From contig NZ_CP150170.1 in the NCBI RefSeq assembly GCF_037963865.1, positions 682,001 to 746,000 of the forward strand: 64,000 nt of DNA, given 5' to 3'. The position numbers were made by a program, and so were the translations under genes. The first letter of the stretch is position 1; every line of letters begins with the position of its first letter. The notes beneath the pieces were generated by a model that searched no databases, was not told the origin of the DNA, and saw nothing but the letters and a program-made list of their open reading frames with translations. Shown one piece after another: positions 15,801-24,742 of this stretch. Origin of the DNA: Paenibacillus sp. FSL R10-2734. Its GTDB lineage: Bacteria > Bacillota > Bacilli > Paenibacillales > Paenibacillaceae.

Positions 15801-18224
15801 ATGATAACCGAGAAGGATTGGCAGCAAGAACAGGAGCGGCTTGATTTGGTTGCGGAAAAGCTGCAATCAAGAATCGCAGAGCTAGAACCGGAAGTGACTG
15901 GGTTACGTGATCAGGTGGTGGACATTCGCAAGCGGTTTTGGGAGGAAGTTACAGTAAATACGAGCACAGACGAAGATTTCGAAGAGACCTTCTATAGTAT
16001 AAAGCAGCAAGAAGCGTTGCTATCTGAACGGGAGCGCAGCCACCGGCAACGGGTGCAGCGTTATAACAATATGAAACGGCTACTGCCATCCCCCTATTTT
16101 GGGCGAATGGACTTTCAGGAAGACGGCTTGAGCTTGGGTGAGAAGGTTTATATCGGAGTAGCGTCTTTCGTCGATGCAGACGGTGTGGACTTTCTGGTGT
16201 ATGACTGGCGAACTCCTATTGCAAGCATGTACTATGACCATTCTCCAGGGTCATCTACTTATGAAACGCCGGGAGGACAGATTACAGGTGAGATGCTGCT
16301 GAAGCGGCAATATCAGATCCGTCATGGTCAGCTCCAGAACGTGTTCGATACGAGCTTAACGATCGGTGACGAATTGCTTCAGCAGGTGCTTGGCAAGGGC
16401 GCGGATTCACAAATGAAGAGTATTGTGGCGACGATCCAGAAGGAACAGAACGCCATCATCCGTAATGACAAAAGTCGTATGCTTATTGTGCAGGGGGCGG
16501 CTGGCAGCGGAAAGACGTCCGCAGCACTGCAACGGGTAGCCTATTTATTGTACAAACACCGCGATAGGCTCAAGGCGGATCAGATCGTTCTTTTTTCGCC
16601 AAATCCGATGTTTAACAGTTATGTATCGACTGTGCTTCCCGAGCTCGGCGAGGAGAATATGCAGCAAACGACCTTTCAGGAATACCTTTCTTATTGGCTT
16701 GGATCCACGTTTAATCTAGAGGGCCCATTCGAGCAGATCGAATATGTACTGACGTCACAATCCTCACAGGGGTATGAAGCGCGGCTAACGGGGATGCAAT
16801 ATAAGGCTTCTGAAGCTTTCTTGCAAGCTCTCCAAAGCTACGCGCGATGGCTAGGGAAAGAAGGTATGCTGTTCCACAGTGTCCGTTTCCGAGACCGCGA
16901 GTTGATTACTGCGGAGCAAATGAAATCGCAATTTTACAGCTACGACAGCTCTATACGATTGGCTAATCGCGTCGCTTTACTGCGTGAGTGGCTGCTCCGC
17001 GAGCTGACTAAGCTAGAGCGTCAGGAAATGGAGGCACCCTGGGTTCAAGATGAGGTTGATTACCTCGACAACGATCAATATGCCGAAGCTTACAGTGAGG
17101 TGCTTAAGAAGTACCGGCGAGAAGAGGCTGTCTTCGATTTTACGGAGCAGTATCTTGAAATCTATGGTGATTTTCGTATTCAGAAGGACGGGGAAGAGAA
17201 CGTCTTTGACTTTAGCTTGCAGGAAGAAGAGCTGCTGCGTCGCATGATCATAAAGGAGCACTTCAAACCGCTGAGACGGGATGTCAAGCGGCTCAAGTTC
17301 ATAGATACGATTGGATTATACGATCAGTTGTTTAGCGATGAAGCCACCTATCATACAATGACGGATGAGGCCGAAGTGCCCGAGCAGTGGTCAGAAATCT
17401 GTAAGCAAACGAAGGAAAAGTTGAGCCATACCGAATTATTTTATGAGGATGAGACCCCATTCCTGTATTTAAAAGAGCTTATCGAGGGTTCTCGCACGAA
17501 TACAATGGTACGGCATTTATTTATTGACGAAGGACAGGATTATTCGCCGTTCCAATTCGCGTTTCTCAAACAATTGTTTCCCCGCGCGAGCATGACGGTA
17601 CTCGGCGATTTCAGTCAAGCGATATTCCCGCAAGCAACGAATCTGCAAGAGGTGGATTCTCCTTTGATCCGGCTCTATGGTGAAGAGGAAACGAGCTTAT
17701 TTCGTCTAGTCCGAAGTTACCGTTCCACTCGCGAGATTGTGGAGTTTACAAAGGCGCTGCTACCTAATGAAGAGATCGTGCCTTTTGAAAGGGGCGGCGA
17801 AAAACCGCACCTAGTGAAGGTTAGCAACGATGTGCAGCGGGCGGCACGAATGAAAGAGGATCTTACTGCGCTTATGGCTGAAGGTCTCGACTCTATTGCG
17901 ATTATTACTAAGACTGCAGCGGACAGCCGCGAGGCCTATGAAGCATTGACTGCACAGGGGGGCGAGAATCTGCGGCTTATTACGAAGGAGACGCTCACCT
18001 TTGAGAAGGGAACGTTGGTTATTCCCGCATATCTTGCTAAGGGCGTAGAATTCGACGCTGTGCTAATCTACGATGCTTCAACGCAGACGTATCATCGGGA
18101 GAGCGAACGTAAACTCTTTTATACAGCTTGTACGCGCGCCATGCATCGCCTTCTGCTGTACACGACAGGCGATGGGTCTCACTTTATTCAAGCCTTGGAT
18201 CCCTCTTTGTATGAGGTAGTGTAA
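15801..18224 (+). CDS. HelD-like superfamily 1 helicase/RNA polymerase recycling factor
   Basis: About 807 residues. The N-terminal coiled-coil (TEKDWQQEQERLDLVAEKL onward, to about 100) is the part of HelD that enters the RNA polymerase channels. A conserved stretch YIGVASFVD...FLVYDWRTPIASMYYD follows. The ATPase core has Walker A GAAGSGKTS near residue 232 and a UvrD-type motif II FIDEGQDYSPFQ near 573, with YTACTRAMHRLLLYT near the end. HelD clears stalled RNA polymerase using ATP. The start is unsure: ATGs at 15777 and 15801 are in frame, and AAAAGGAG at 15780-15787 lies inside the longer form, so the shorter start is taken. Its last 37 bases overlap the 3' end of the convergent VOC gene. 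Confidence 0.88.
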   Translation: MITEKDWQQEQERLDLVAEKLQSRIAELEPEVTGLRDQVVDIRKRFWEEVTVNTSTDEDFEETFYSIKQQEALLSERERSHRQRVQRYNNMKRLLPSPYFGRMDFQEDGLSLGEKVYIGVASFVDADGVDFLVYDWRTPIASMYYDHSPGSSTYETPGGQITGEMLLKRQYQIRHGQLQNVFDTSLTIGDELLQQVLGKGADSQMKSIVATIQKEQNAIIRNDKSRMLIVQGAAGSGKTSAALQRVAYLLYKHRDRLKADQIVLFSPNPMFNSYVSTVLPELGEENMQQTTFQEYLSYWLGSTFNLEGPFEQIEYVLTSQSSQGYEARLTGMQYKASEAFLQALQSYARWLGKEGMLFHSVRFRDRELITAEQMKSQFYSYDSSIRLANRVALLREWLLRELTKLERQEMEAPWVQDEVDYLDNDQYAEAYSEVLKKYRREEAVFDFTEQYLEIYGDFRIQKDGEENVFDFSLQEEELLRRMIIKEHFKPLRRDVKRLKFIDTIGLYDQLFSDEATYHTMTDEAEVPEQWSEICKQTKEKLSHTELFYEDETPFLYLKELIEGSRTNTMVRHLFIDEGQDYSPFQFAFLKQLFPRASMTVLGDFSQAIFPQATNLQEVDSPLIRLYGEEETSLFRLVRSYRSTREIVEFTKALLPNEEIVPFERGGEKPHLVKVSNDVQRAARMKEDLTALMAEGLDSIAIITKTAADSREAYEALTAQGGENLRLITKETLTFEKGTLVIPAYLAKGVEFDAVLIYDASTQTYHRESERKLFYTACTRAMHRLLLYTTGDGSHFIQALDPSLYEVV

Positions 18225-18670
18225 GTAGACATATCAAAATCAACTTCTTCAAGAAATTCGATAACTTCTCCATTCGGACTGTGAATGATCGCGTTCTTGA
18301 TCAGAAGAGGCGGTTCACCAAGAGAAAGAGAAGCTGGTGCTATAAAAGCCTTTGCTCCATGAGCAAGGGCTTTTTGGTATATTTCATCTACATTATCCAC
18401 ATAGAAGGCGAAATGTAATAACGCCCCGTGAGCTACTTCTTCTTCAGACATGGCTTTTTTTCCTTGAGCGGCGATCACTGCATCGTTATCAAAAATCTCT
18501 ATGCAAGTTCTTTGGTCAGGTGAAATCAGCATGGATGCTTCTTTAATTTGAAAGGATGGCAGACTCCAATGATGACCTAACTTGAATCCTAAAACGTCTA
18601 TATAAAATGAGATAGTTGCTTTATAATCCTTGGCTTGGATCGCTATATGTGCAAGGCCTTTTACACTCAT
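18188..18670 (-). CDS. VOC-superfamily (glyoxalase/bleomycin-resistance-like) protein
   Basis: 160 residues with paired beta-alpha-beta-beta-beta units. Likely metal ligands are H8 (GLAHIAIQ), the Glu in CIEIF, the His in LLHFAFYV and the Glu in EVIEFLEE, an arrangement typical of lactoylglutathione-lyase-like or dioxygenase-like VOC proteins. The substrate cannot be told from sequence. TAGGAGCG precedes the start. It is divergent from an Lrp-type regulator gene, which may control it, and its 3' end runs 37 bases into the helicase gene on the other strand. Confidence 0.8.
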   Translation of the reverse strand: MSVKGLAHIAIQAKDYKATISFYIDVLGFKLGHHWSLPSFQIKEASMLISPDQRTCIEIFDNDAVIAAQGKKAMSEEEVAHGALLHFAFYVDNVDEIYQKALAHGAKAFIAPASLSLGEPPLLIKNAIIHSPNGEVIEFLEEVDFDMSTYTTSYKEGSKA

Positions 18671-18828
18671 CTTTCATCGCTCCTATATCTAATGTACTAT
18701 TTATTATAGTTGGATTAAAATAGGAGATACATATATAAGATAAGTGTTTTATACTGATATGGTTATTGAATATAAGGTATTTTGGTTGAACGGGTTTATT
18801 TATTAAACAGAGTTAGGAGGCGCTTGCT

Positions 18829-19263
18829 ATGGAGCATCTTATGGATGATATTGATAAAAAAATTATGCAATTGCTGCAGTACAATGCGCGTATGCCCATT
18901 TCACAAATCAGCAAAGAGGTTTCGATGTCACAACCATCCGTTAAAGAAAGAATCATTAAGCTGGAGGAAAGGAACATCATTTCGGGGTATCATACAGCTT
19001 TTAATTTACGGGATCTAAATCGAGGCACGACTACTTTTATTCTACTAAAAACAGAGCATTGCCAAGAGCTCACCGATTTTTGTAACCATGCTATGGAAGT
19101 TACCGATTTGTTCCGCATTAGTGGGGAATATAATTATCTCATTAAGGTACAGACCTCATCGATTGAGGCGCTTGCTGAATTTCAAGATCACCTTATAAGG
19201 TTCGGACCCTCCAAATCTCATATCAGTCTGAAAAATATTTTGGAAAACAGAGTTTTGCTCTAA
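18829..19263 (+). CDS. Lrp/AsnC-family transcriptional regulator
   Basis: 144 residues: N-terminal helix-turn-helix (DIDKKIMQLLQYNARMPIS, then SMSQPSVKERIIKLEE) and a C-terminal RAM/AsnC ligand domain with GEYNYLIKVQTSS. Such proteins assemble as dimers to octamers and respond to amino acids. The start follows TAGGAGGCG at the ideal distance. The divergent VOC gene lies 158 bp away and is the most likely partner target besides itself. It is followed by the kinase gene at 19369, with about 100 bp between. Confidence 0.88.
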   Translation: MEHLMDDIDKKIMQLLQYNARMPISQISKEVSMSQPSVKERIIKLEERNIISGYHTAFNLRDLNRGTTTFILLKTEHCQELTDFCNHAMEVTDLFRISGEYNYLIKVQTSSIEALAEFQDHLIRFGPSKSHISLKNILENRVLL

Positions 19264-19368
19264 AGCTGAGTTTCCGAACACAAGATATAGTAACCGCTTT
19301 CTTTTCATTGAATGTAGAATGGGTAAAAATAGCAGTTGGCATTGATACGGATATAAGGGAGCATGCGC

Positions 19369-21105
19369 ATGGAGAGGAAACTGTCTAGTAAAAAGTATAT
19401 TCCGTTCACATACAAGATGATGATTCCGTATCTCATTCTTGTATTGCTGACAGATGTGCTGGTTGGCTATATAGCCTATACAATGCTCGTGGAGTCCAGG
19501 ACGGAAATGGCGGAGACGAATGTCCGGACGGCATTAAAGCAGACGAGGAGCAATGTCGAATACCAGACGGATGAAATCAAACGAATGACCAACTCGCTGT
19601 TTCTAAATACAAATTTTCAGAATGCCCTTCAGTTCAGGGGAGACCCTTTGGAAAATATGCTCAAAATGAGAGATGATATCGTTCCTTATATGAAGGCCCC
19701 TCTGCAATTGTATGGGAATAAGCTGAGACTTGCGCTTTTTACCGTCAATGAGACGATGCTTGAAATTACCGGGGACGATATGTCCACGCCCATCGGTAGA
19801 AGTGATTATTATGTTCTTTCTGATCAGGTTATCGTTAATTCGGATTGGTTTAAGTCGATCGTTGCGAATAACAAAGACAGTTTGTTTCTTCAGGCGGACA
19901 ACGACCGCGAACTAGGCAATATTTCGTATTTTCGCAAGCTCGTTTCTTCCAAGGCAGCACCTGCTATTATCGGATATATTCGCGTTACGGCAAGGATTGA
20001 TGAGCTTTTTGGTAATTTTGATACCTTTCCGATTGAACAGGGGATTGAACTTCGTTTGCTGGATAGGGCTACAGGAATGACGATGTATGAACAGGGTGTT
20101 GCTACTGAAGATACGAAGCAAGACTCGTATTTGATAATTAGTGAAGATATTCCGGTATCTAGCTATGTCATTGAGGCGCGGGTACCACACTCATATTTGA
20201 ACAAAGACGCTAGCAGAATGCGGAAGGTGATTAGCACCGTTTGTTCTATTAGTTTTTTGGTGATGGCAATTATCGGCTTACTGGTTGCCCGCATATCCGG
20301 CAAAAAAATCAAGCGGATTGTATACTTGGTTCGGTCGTTTCAGGAGGGTAATTTTTATAAAAGAATCGGGTTTCCGGGGAATGATGAATTTGTCTATATT
20401 GCCAATAGCTTTAATCAAATGGCGACGAGCATTCAGGAACTGATCCGAAACGTATATATGCAGGGCATTCAGAAAAAGCAAGCGGAGCTGGATGTGCTGC
20501 AAGCCCAGATCAGTCCGCATTTCTTGTACAATACGCTGTCGACCATTGGTAGTCTGGCCAATTTGGGGGAAGTAGAGAAGGTTAATCAGATGGTACAAGG
20601 CCTGTCTAAATTTTATCGACTCACATTGAACGATGGGCATGTATATATCTCTCTTGAAAATGAACTGGAGCAGGTGAAGATGTATCTGGAAATTCAGAGA
20701 GTAAAATATGCGGATGCCTTTGAGGTTTATTATGATGTCGATCCGGAAATTTTACAGGTTCCTATTATCAAGCTGATTTTACAGCCGTTTGTGGAGAATA
20801 TATTCAAGCACGCCTGGTTCGGGGAGACCATTGCGATCCGTATTACCGGAAAGCGGCTTGGTGACCGCATCGAACTCAAGGTCATTGACAACGGGATCGG
20901 CATGCGACCGGATACACTTCAAAAAATGCGGTCGAGCGCTTACCAACCAGGGAGCTACGGTCTGAGAAACGTGGAAGAACGAATTAAGCTGAGATACGGC
21001 AGTGATTTTGGTATTCAAATCGGCAGCTATTTTGGAGCGGGGACGACAGTTCAAATTATTTTACCGGTAGATAATGCGGAAATTCGGGAAGTAATGGGGG
21101 AGTAA
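19369..21105 (+). CDS. YesM-type sensor histidine kinase
   Basis: 578 residues from the preferred start. TM1 is at about 15-37, a dCache-like extracytoplasmic sensor spans about 38-280, TM2 lies at about 286-306, then HAMP, then the His_kinase (PF06580-type) box QISPHFLYNT with H384, and the ATPase box DNGIGMRPDTLQKM and GSYGLRNVEERI. This class senses extracellular sugars, often with a binding protein. ATG 19369 is preferred because AAGGGAG (19355-19361) is 7 bases upstream; ATG 19363 is only one base away. It is 5 bp from its cognate regulator and sits directly upstream of a sugar importer operon, its likely target. Confidence 0.9.
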   Translation: MERKLSSKKYIPFTYKMMIPYLILVLLTDVLVGYIAYTMLVESRTEMAETNVRTALKQTRSNVEYQTDEIKRMTNSLFLNTNFQNALQFRGDPLENMLKMRDDIVPYMKAPLQLYGNKLRLALFTVNETMLEITGDDMSTPIGRSDYYVLSDQVIVNSDWFKSIVANNKDSLFLQADNDRELGNISYFRKLVSSKAAPAIIGYIRVTARIDELFGNFDTFPIEQGIELRLLDRATGMTMYEQGVATEDTKQDSYLIISEDIPVSSYVIEARVPHSYLNKDASRMRKVISTVCSISFLVMAIIGLLVARISGKKIKRIVYLVRSFQEGNFYKRIGFPGNDEFVYIANSFNQMATSIQELIRNVYMQGIQKKQAELDVLQAQISPHFLYNTLSTIGSLANLGEVEKVNQMVQGLSKFYRLTLNDGHVYISLENELEQVKMYLEIQRVKYADAFEVYYDVDPEILQVPIIKLILQPFVENIFKHAWFGETIAIRITGKRLGDRIELKVIDNGIGMRPDTLQKMRSSAYQPGSYGLRNVEERIKLRYGSDFGIQIGSYFGAGTTVQIILPVDNAEIREVMGE

Positions 21106-21110
21106 CTCTT

Positions 21111-22691
21111 ATGGCGATGGAGATTAACATTCTGCTGGTGGATGATGAAGTAGTCGATTTAGAGTGGCTTAGACGACGTGTGGCCGGCAATGATCATTTG
21201 CCTTTGCATAGCGTAAGAACGGCAACGAGCGGGTTTGCCGCTCTGAAAATAATAGAGCAGCACCCTATTGATATCATTCTCTCTGATATCGGTATGCCGA
21301 TTATGTCGGGCGTGGAATTTGTGCGGAAAGCGAAGGAGATTAACCCTGAGGTCCATATTCTTTTTATTAGCGGACATCAGGATTTCAACTATGCCAAAGA
21401 AGCGATTCAATTGAACGCATACAGTTATTTGCTTAAGCCTGTTGATGATGACGAGCTGAACAAGACGCTGATCGAACTCTGCGCCAAGATTGAGAAGGAG
21501 AGAAAGCAGCATATTTCCTTGTCGGAAACGCTGACGCTTGTCAATCAGGAGCTGCTGCTACGTTGGTTTAACGAGGCTGCTCCGGGACAGGTTGAGATGC
21601 ACATTCATAATGTTCTCACGCCATACCTACAAGGTGCATCAGCGGTTGCCATCATCGAGATCGACGACATGGCGAGGAAAATTCAAACCTGGACGGAAGA
21701 AGAGTGGAGTTTATGGAGCAGCAGCGCGAATCAGTTTATCCGAAAGTTCGCTCAGGATCAAAATTTGGGCATGGTGATCACGACCTATGACTATCACTTT
21801 GTGATCCTTGCTGCGGTTCAGGAGCAGTATTTTACAGCCTTGCTGGAAGAGCTGATTCGGGCGTTCTATCAGGAGTTTTCCTGTTCGATTACGATCGGAA
21901 GAGGAATGTACACAACCGACCTGGTCAAGCTACATGACTCCTATCGGCAGGCGCAGGCCGCTTTAAGTATCAAATGGATCGTAGGGAAGAATAGGCTGAT
22001 CCAAGATGCCTCGGAATGGTCTCCAAAGAAAAAGATGGCTTCAGATTTAGAACTTATTGTGGATCGGATGCTTAAAGCTATGCTCGACTACGACCTTACC
22101 ACTATAGACGATTGCCTGCTGCAGCTATTTGCCGGCGACAGCCCACTCTCACAGAAAAACGACATTTACGATATCATTATCAGGATTACCTCTAAGCTTC
22201 ATGCCGATCTGCAGCAAATGAATGAGCATTTGTACGAGATTTTGAACTGGGACTCTCATCATCCATTTGTGCTGTTTCAGTTCGAAACGGTGCATGATAT
22301 CCTTTCGTGGCTGAGAAGAAGGTTCTTTGAACTGTCAGAGCTGCTTTATTTGAAGCGCCAAAGGCAAAAGCGCAAGTTAATCGATGAAATCACTGAATAT
22401 GTGAAGGAAAGGTTAGACCAAAAAATAACGCTGAACGAGGTCGCGGCCCATTTCGATTTTACGCCTAACTATCTGGGGCATCTGTTCAAGGTGGAAACCA
22501 ATAGTCTATTTAGTGATTTTCTAAGTGAATTGCGTATGAAGCGGGTATGCGAGCTGCTCGAAGATCCGACAAAGAAAGTATATGAGATTGCGGAACAAGC
22601 CGGATATAAGAACATTATTTATTTTAACAGGCAGTTCAAGCAATATATGGGCATGTCGCCCGGCGAGTACCGGAAGAAAAATAAAATCTAA
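21111..22691 (+). CDS. YesN-type response regulator with AraC DNA-binding domain
   Basis: 526 residues: receiver domain (phosphoacceptor D59 in ILSDIGMP, conserved Lys in LLKPVDDDE), a long middle region (about 140-420) and a C-terminal AraC/XylS double helix-turn-helix (about 425-526; FTPNYLGHLFK and GYKNIIYFNRQFKQYMGMSPGEYR). The start follows GGGGGAG at 21096-21102. Co-transcribed with the kinase. By analogy with YesMN pairs it should activate the importer genes that begin at 22849, beyond the terminator. Confidence 0.92.
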   Translation: MAMEINILLVDDEVVDLEWLRRRVAGNDHLPLHSVRTATSGFAALKIIEQHPIDIILSDIGMPIMSGVEFVRKAKEINPEVHILFISGHQDFNYAKEAIQLNAYSYLLKPVDDDELNKTLIELCAKIEKERKQHISLSETLTLVNQELLLRWFNEAAPGQVEMHIHNVLTPYLQGASAVAIIEIDDMARKIQTWTEEEWSLWSSSANQFIRKFAQDQNLGMVITTYDYHFVILAAVQEQYFTALLEELIRAFYQEFSCSITIGRGMYTTDLVKLHDSYRQAQAALSIKWIVGKNRLIQDASEWSPKKKMASDLELIVDRMLKAMLDYDLTTIDDCLLQLFAGDSPLSQKNDIYDIIIRITSKLHADLQQMNEHLYEILNWDSHHPFVLFQFETVHDILSWLRRRFFELSELLYLKRQRQKRKLIDEITEYVKERLDQKITLNEVAAHFDFTPNYLGHLFKVETNSLFSDFLSELRMKRVCELLEDPTKKVYEIAEQAGYKNIIYFNRQFKQYMGMSPGEYRKKNKI

Positions 22692-22708
22692 ATCGATTTG
22701 TTCTTGAT

Positions 22709-22747
22709 GAGGCTCATGTTCTATATGGAACAGGGGCTTCTTTTTTT
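22709..22747 (+). terminator. Rho-independent terminator of the kinase-regulator operon
   Basis: GAGGCTCATGTTC (22709-22721) and GAACAGGGGCTTC (22728-22740) form an imperfect stem, followed by seven T (22741-22747). Confidence 0.7.
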
Positions 22748-22848
22748 ATGAATCGTTGAATTAGTATTATGTTTAGTTGTTTTGCTGAATTATCTCGACG
22801 CTTCGCTCCTTTTATAATTAAGGATATAGAGAAGAGAGGGGTGCAAAG

Positions 22849-23769
22849 ATGAAAGGGCATACATTTTGGAGCGATTTAAAAAACTACAGGGTTCTGTTGC
22901 TGATGCTGGCTCCGGCGGTTGCTTTTTTTCTTCTGTTTGCCTATGTCCCAATGGCGGGCATTATTATTGCCTTCAAGCATTATGATTACGCGGGCGGTAT
23001 TTTTGGGAGTGCCTGGAACGGTCTCGACAACTTCCGCTTTTTCTTTGAATCAGGAGATGCCTGGCGGGTAACACGAAATACAGCCTTGTACAATATTGCA
23101 TTTATCGTCGTGAATAATTCTTTGCAAATTTTTGCAGCCATTATGTTGTTTGAGGTTGGTGGCAAATGGTTTCGCAAAATTACGCAATCGGCGCTGTTTC
23201 TTCCTTACTTTATCTCATGGGTTGTTGTCGGCGCGATTGCCTATAACCTGCTCAATTATGATATCGGTACTGTGAATGCTCTGCTTAGAGGCCTCGGCCT
23301 AGAGCCTATCGATATTTACAATACACCTGCCTACTGGCCGTATATCCTAGTTCTCGTGTCCGCATGGAAGGGTCTCGGATACGGAACGGTGATGTATTTG
23401 GCCGCGATTACTGGCATTGACACCGAACAATACGAAGCGGCTGAAATCGATGGCGCCAATATTTTTCAACGGATCCGGAAAGTGACGATTCCAAATCTTT
23501 ATCCGACGATTATTATTCTAGTGCTGCTGGCGGTCGGGAACATCTTCCGTGGAGATTTCGGGATGTTCTATAACATGATTGGCAACAACGGTTTGTTGTT
23601 CTCTTCGACAGACGTTATTGATACTTTCGTGTTCAGGTCGCTGATTACTTCGAATGATATTGGTATGTCGGCTGCGGCTGGCGTTTTCCAATCGGTTCTT
23701 GGCTTCGCGACGATCATGACTGTGAACTATGCTGTCCGTAGATACGATAAAGACCGCGCCCTATTCTAA
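22849..23769 (+). CDS. Sugar ABC transporter permease, LplB-type
   Basis: 306 residues, six membrane helices, binding-protein-dependent transport permease. The EAA loop is EQYEAAEIDGANIFQRIRKV, the docking site for the ATPase. The N-terminal MLAPAVAFFLLFAYVPMAGIIIAFKHY is characteristic of the LplB/YteP branch that takes up oligosaccharides, often pectin- or rhamnogalacturonan-derived. First gene of a permease-permease-lipoprotein operon placed just after the YesMN pair. GAGAGAGGGGTG precedes the start. No ATPase gene is linked. Confidence 0.92.
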   Translation: MKGHTFWSDLKNYRVLLLMLAPAVAFFLLFAYVPMAGIIIAFKHYDYAGGIFGSAWNGLDNFRFFFESGDAWRVTRNTALYNIAFIVVNNSLQIFAAIMLFEVGGKWFRKITQSALFLPYFISWVVVGAIAYNLLNYDIGTVNALLRGLGLEPIDIYNTPAYWPYILVLVSAWKGLGYGTVMYLAAITGIDTEQYEAAEIDGANIFQRIRKVTIPNLYPTIIILVLLAVGNIFRGDFGMFYNMIGNNGLLFSSTDVIDTFVFRSLITSNDIGMSAAAGVFQSVLGFATIMTVNYAVRRYDKDRALF

Positions 23770-23807
23770 TCGCAAAAGGGTAAAGTTTTCATAATGGAGG
23801 TAACGAT

Positions 23808-24689
23808 ATGAAGCAGCTCGATCGTAAAATATTCTCGGGTATTGGTTATGTATCCCTAATCTTTCTCGCAATTTTATGTATATTCCCGTTTATACTTGTC
23901 GTATCTTCATCACTGACGGAAGAAACTAAAATTCTAACAGATGGCTATCAATTTATACCGACTGCCTTCTCAACGGAAGCCTACAGCATTTTGTTTAAGT
24001 ATCCCGATCAAATGATTCAAGCCTACATGGTGACCATAGGCGTTACAATAATGGGCACAGTGCTTGGCCTATTTCTAACTTCGATGACGGCTTATGCGCT
24101 ATCCAGAAAAGATTTCAAGTGGCGGAATAAATTCTCGTTCTTCTTCTTCTTTACGACTTTATTTAACGGCGGTCTGGTTCCGTGGTATCTGCTTATGGTC
24201 AATTACCTCCATATAAAAGATACACTAATGGCTTTAGTGATTCCGATGATGCTCAACGTCTTCTACATCATTGTCATGAAGTCGTTTATGGGCAGCATTC
24301 CAGAAGCGATTGTGGAATCGGCCAAAATTGACGGTGCAGGCGATTTTAAGATTTATGCTCGTCTAATCCTACCTCTTTCTAAGCCGGCGCTAGCTACTAT
24401 TGGTTTGTTTCTGGCCCTTGCCTATTGGAACGACTGGTACAATGCACTTCTATTTATTTCCGATGAGAAACTGATGCCGCTTCAATATTATTTGTACAAA
24501 ATGCTTGGCAATATGGACGGTATGCGAAAAGCCATGATGGGTGCAGGGGCAGTCGTAACCACATCGATCCCAAGCGAGAGCTTGAAGATGGCAATGACGG
24601 TTGTGGCCACCGGTCCGATCTTGCTAGCCTATCCATTCGTTCAGAGATATTTCGTCCAAGGCTTGACGATTGGCGCTGTGAAAGGATGA
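23808..24689 (+). CDS. Sugar ABC transporter permease, LplC/YtcP-type
   Basis: 293 residues with six membrane helices and the EAA loop EAIVESAKIDGAGDFKIYARLILP. The N-terminus, KIFSGIGYVSLIFLAILCIFPFILVVSSSLT, and the stretch FNGGLVPWYLLMV are typical of the second permease of LplABC-like importers. It is 38 bp after the first permease, with ATGGAGG as ribosome binding site. It forms a heterodimer with the preceding protein in the membrane. Confidence 0.92.
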   Translation: MKQLDRKIFSGIGYVSLIFLAILCIFPFILVVSSSLTEETKILTDGYQFIPTAFSTEAYSILFKYPDQMIQAYMVTIGVTIMGTVLGLFLTSMTAYALSRKDFKWRNKFSFFFFFTTLFNGGLVPWYLLMVNYLHIKDTLMALVIPMMLNVFYIIVMKSFMGSIPEAIVESAKIDGAGDFKIYARLILPLSKPALATIGLFLALAYWNDWYNALLFISDEKLMPLQYYLYKMLGNMDGMRKAMMGAGAVVTTSIPSESLKMAMTVVATGPILLAYPFVQRYFVQGLTIGAVKG

Positions 24690-24742
24690 ACCCGGGGAAA
24701 TCCGGTTTATCAATATAATGAATACAAGGGGGAAGGCTTGAA

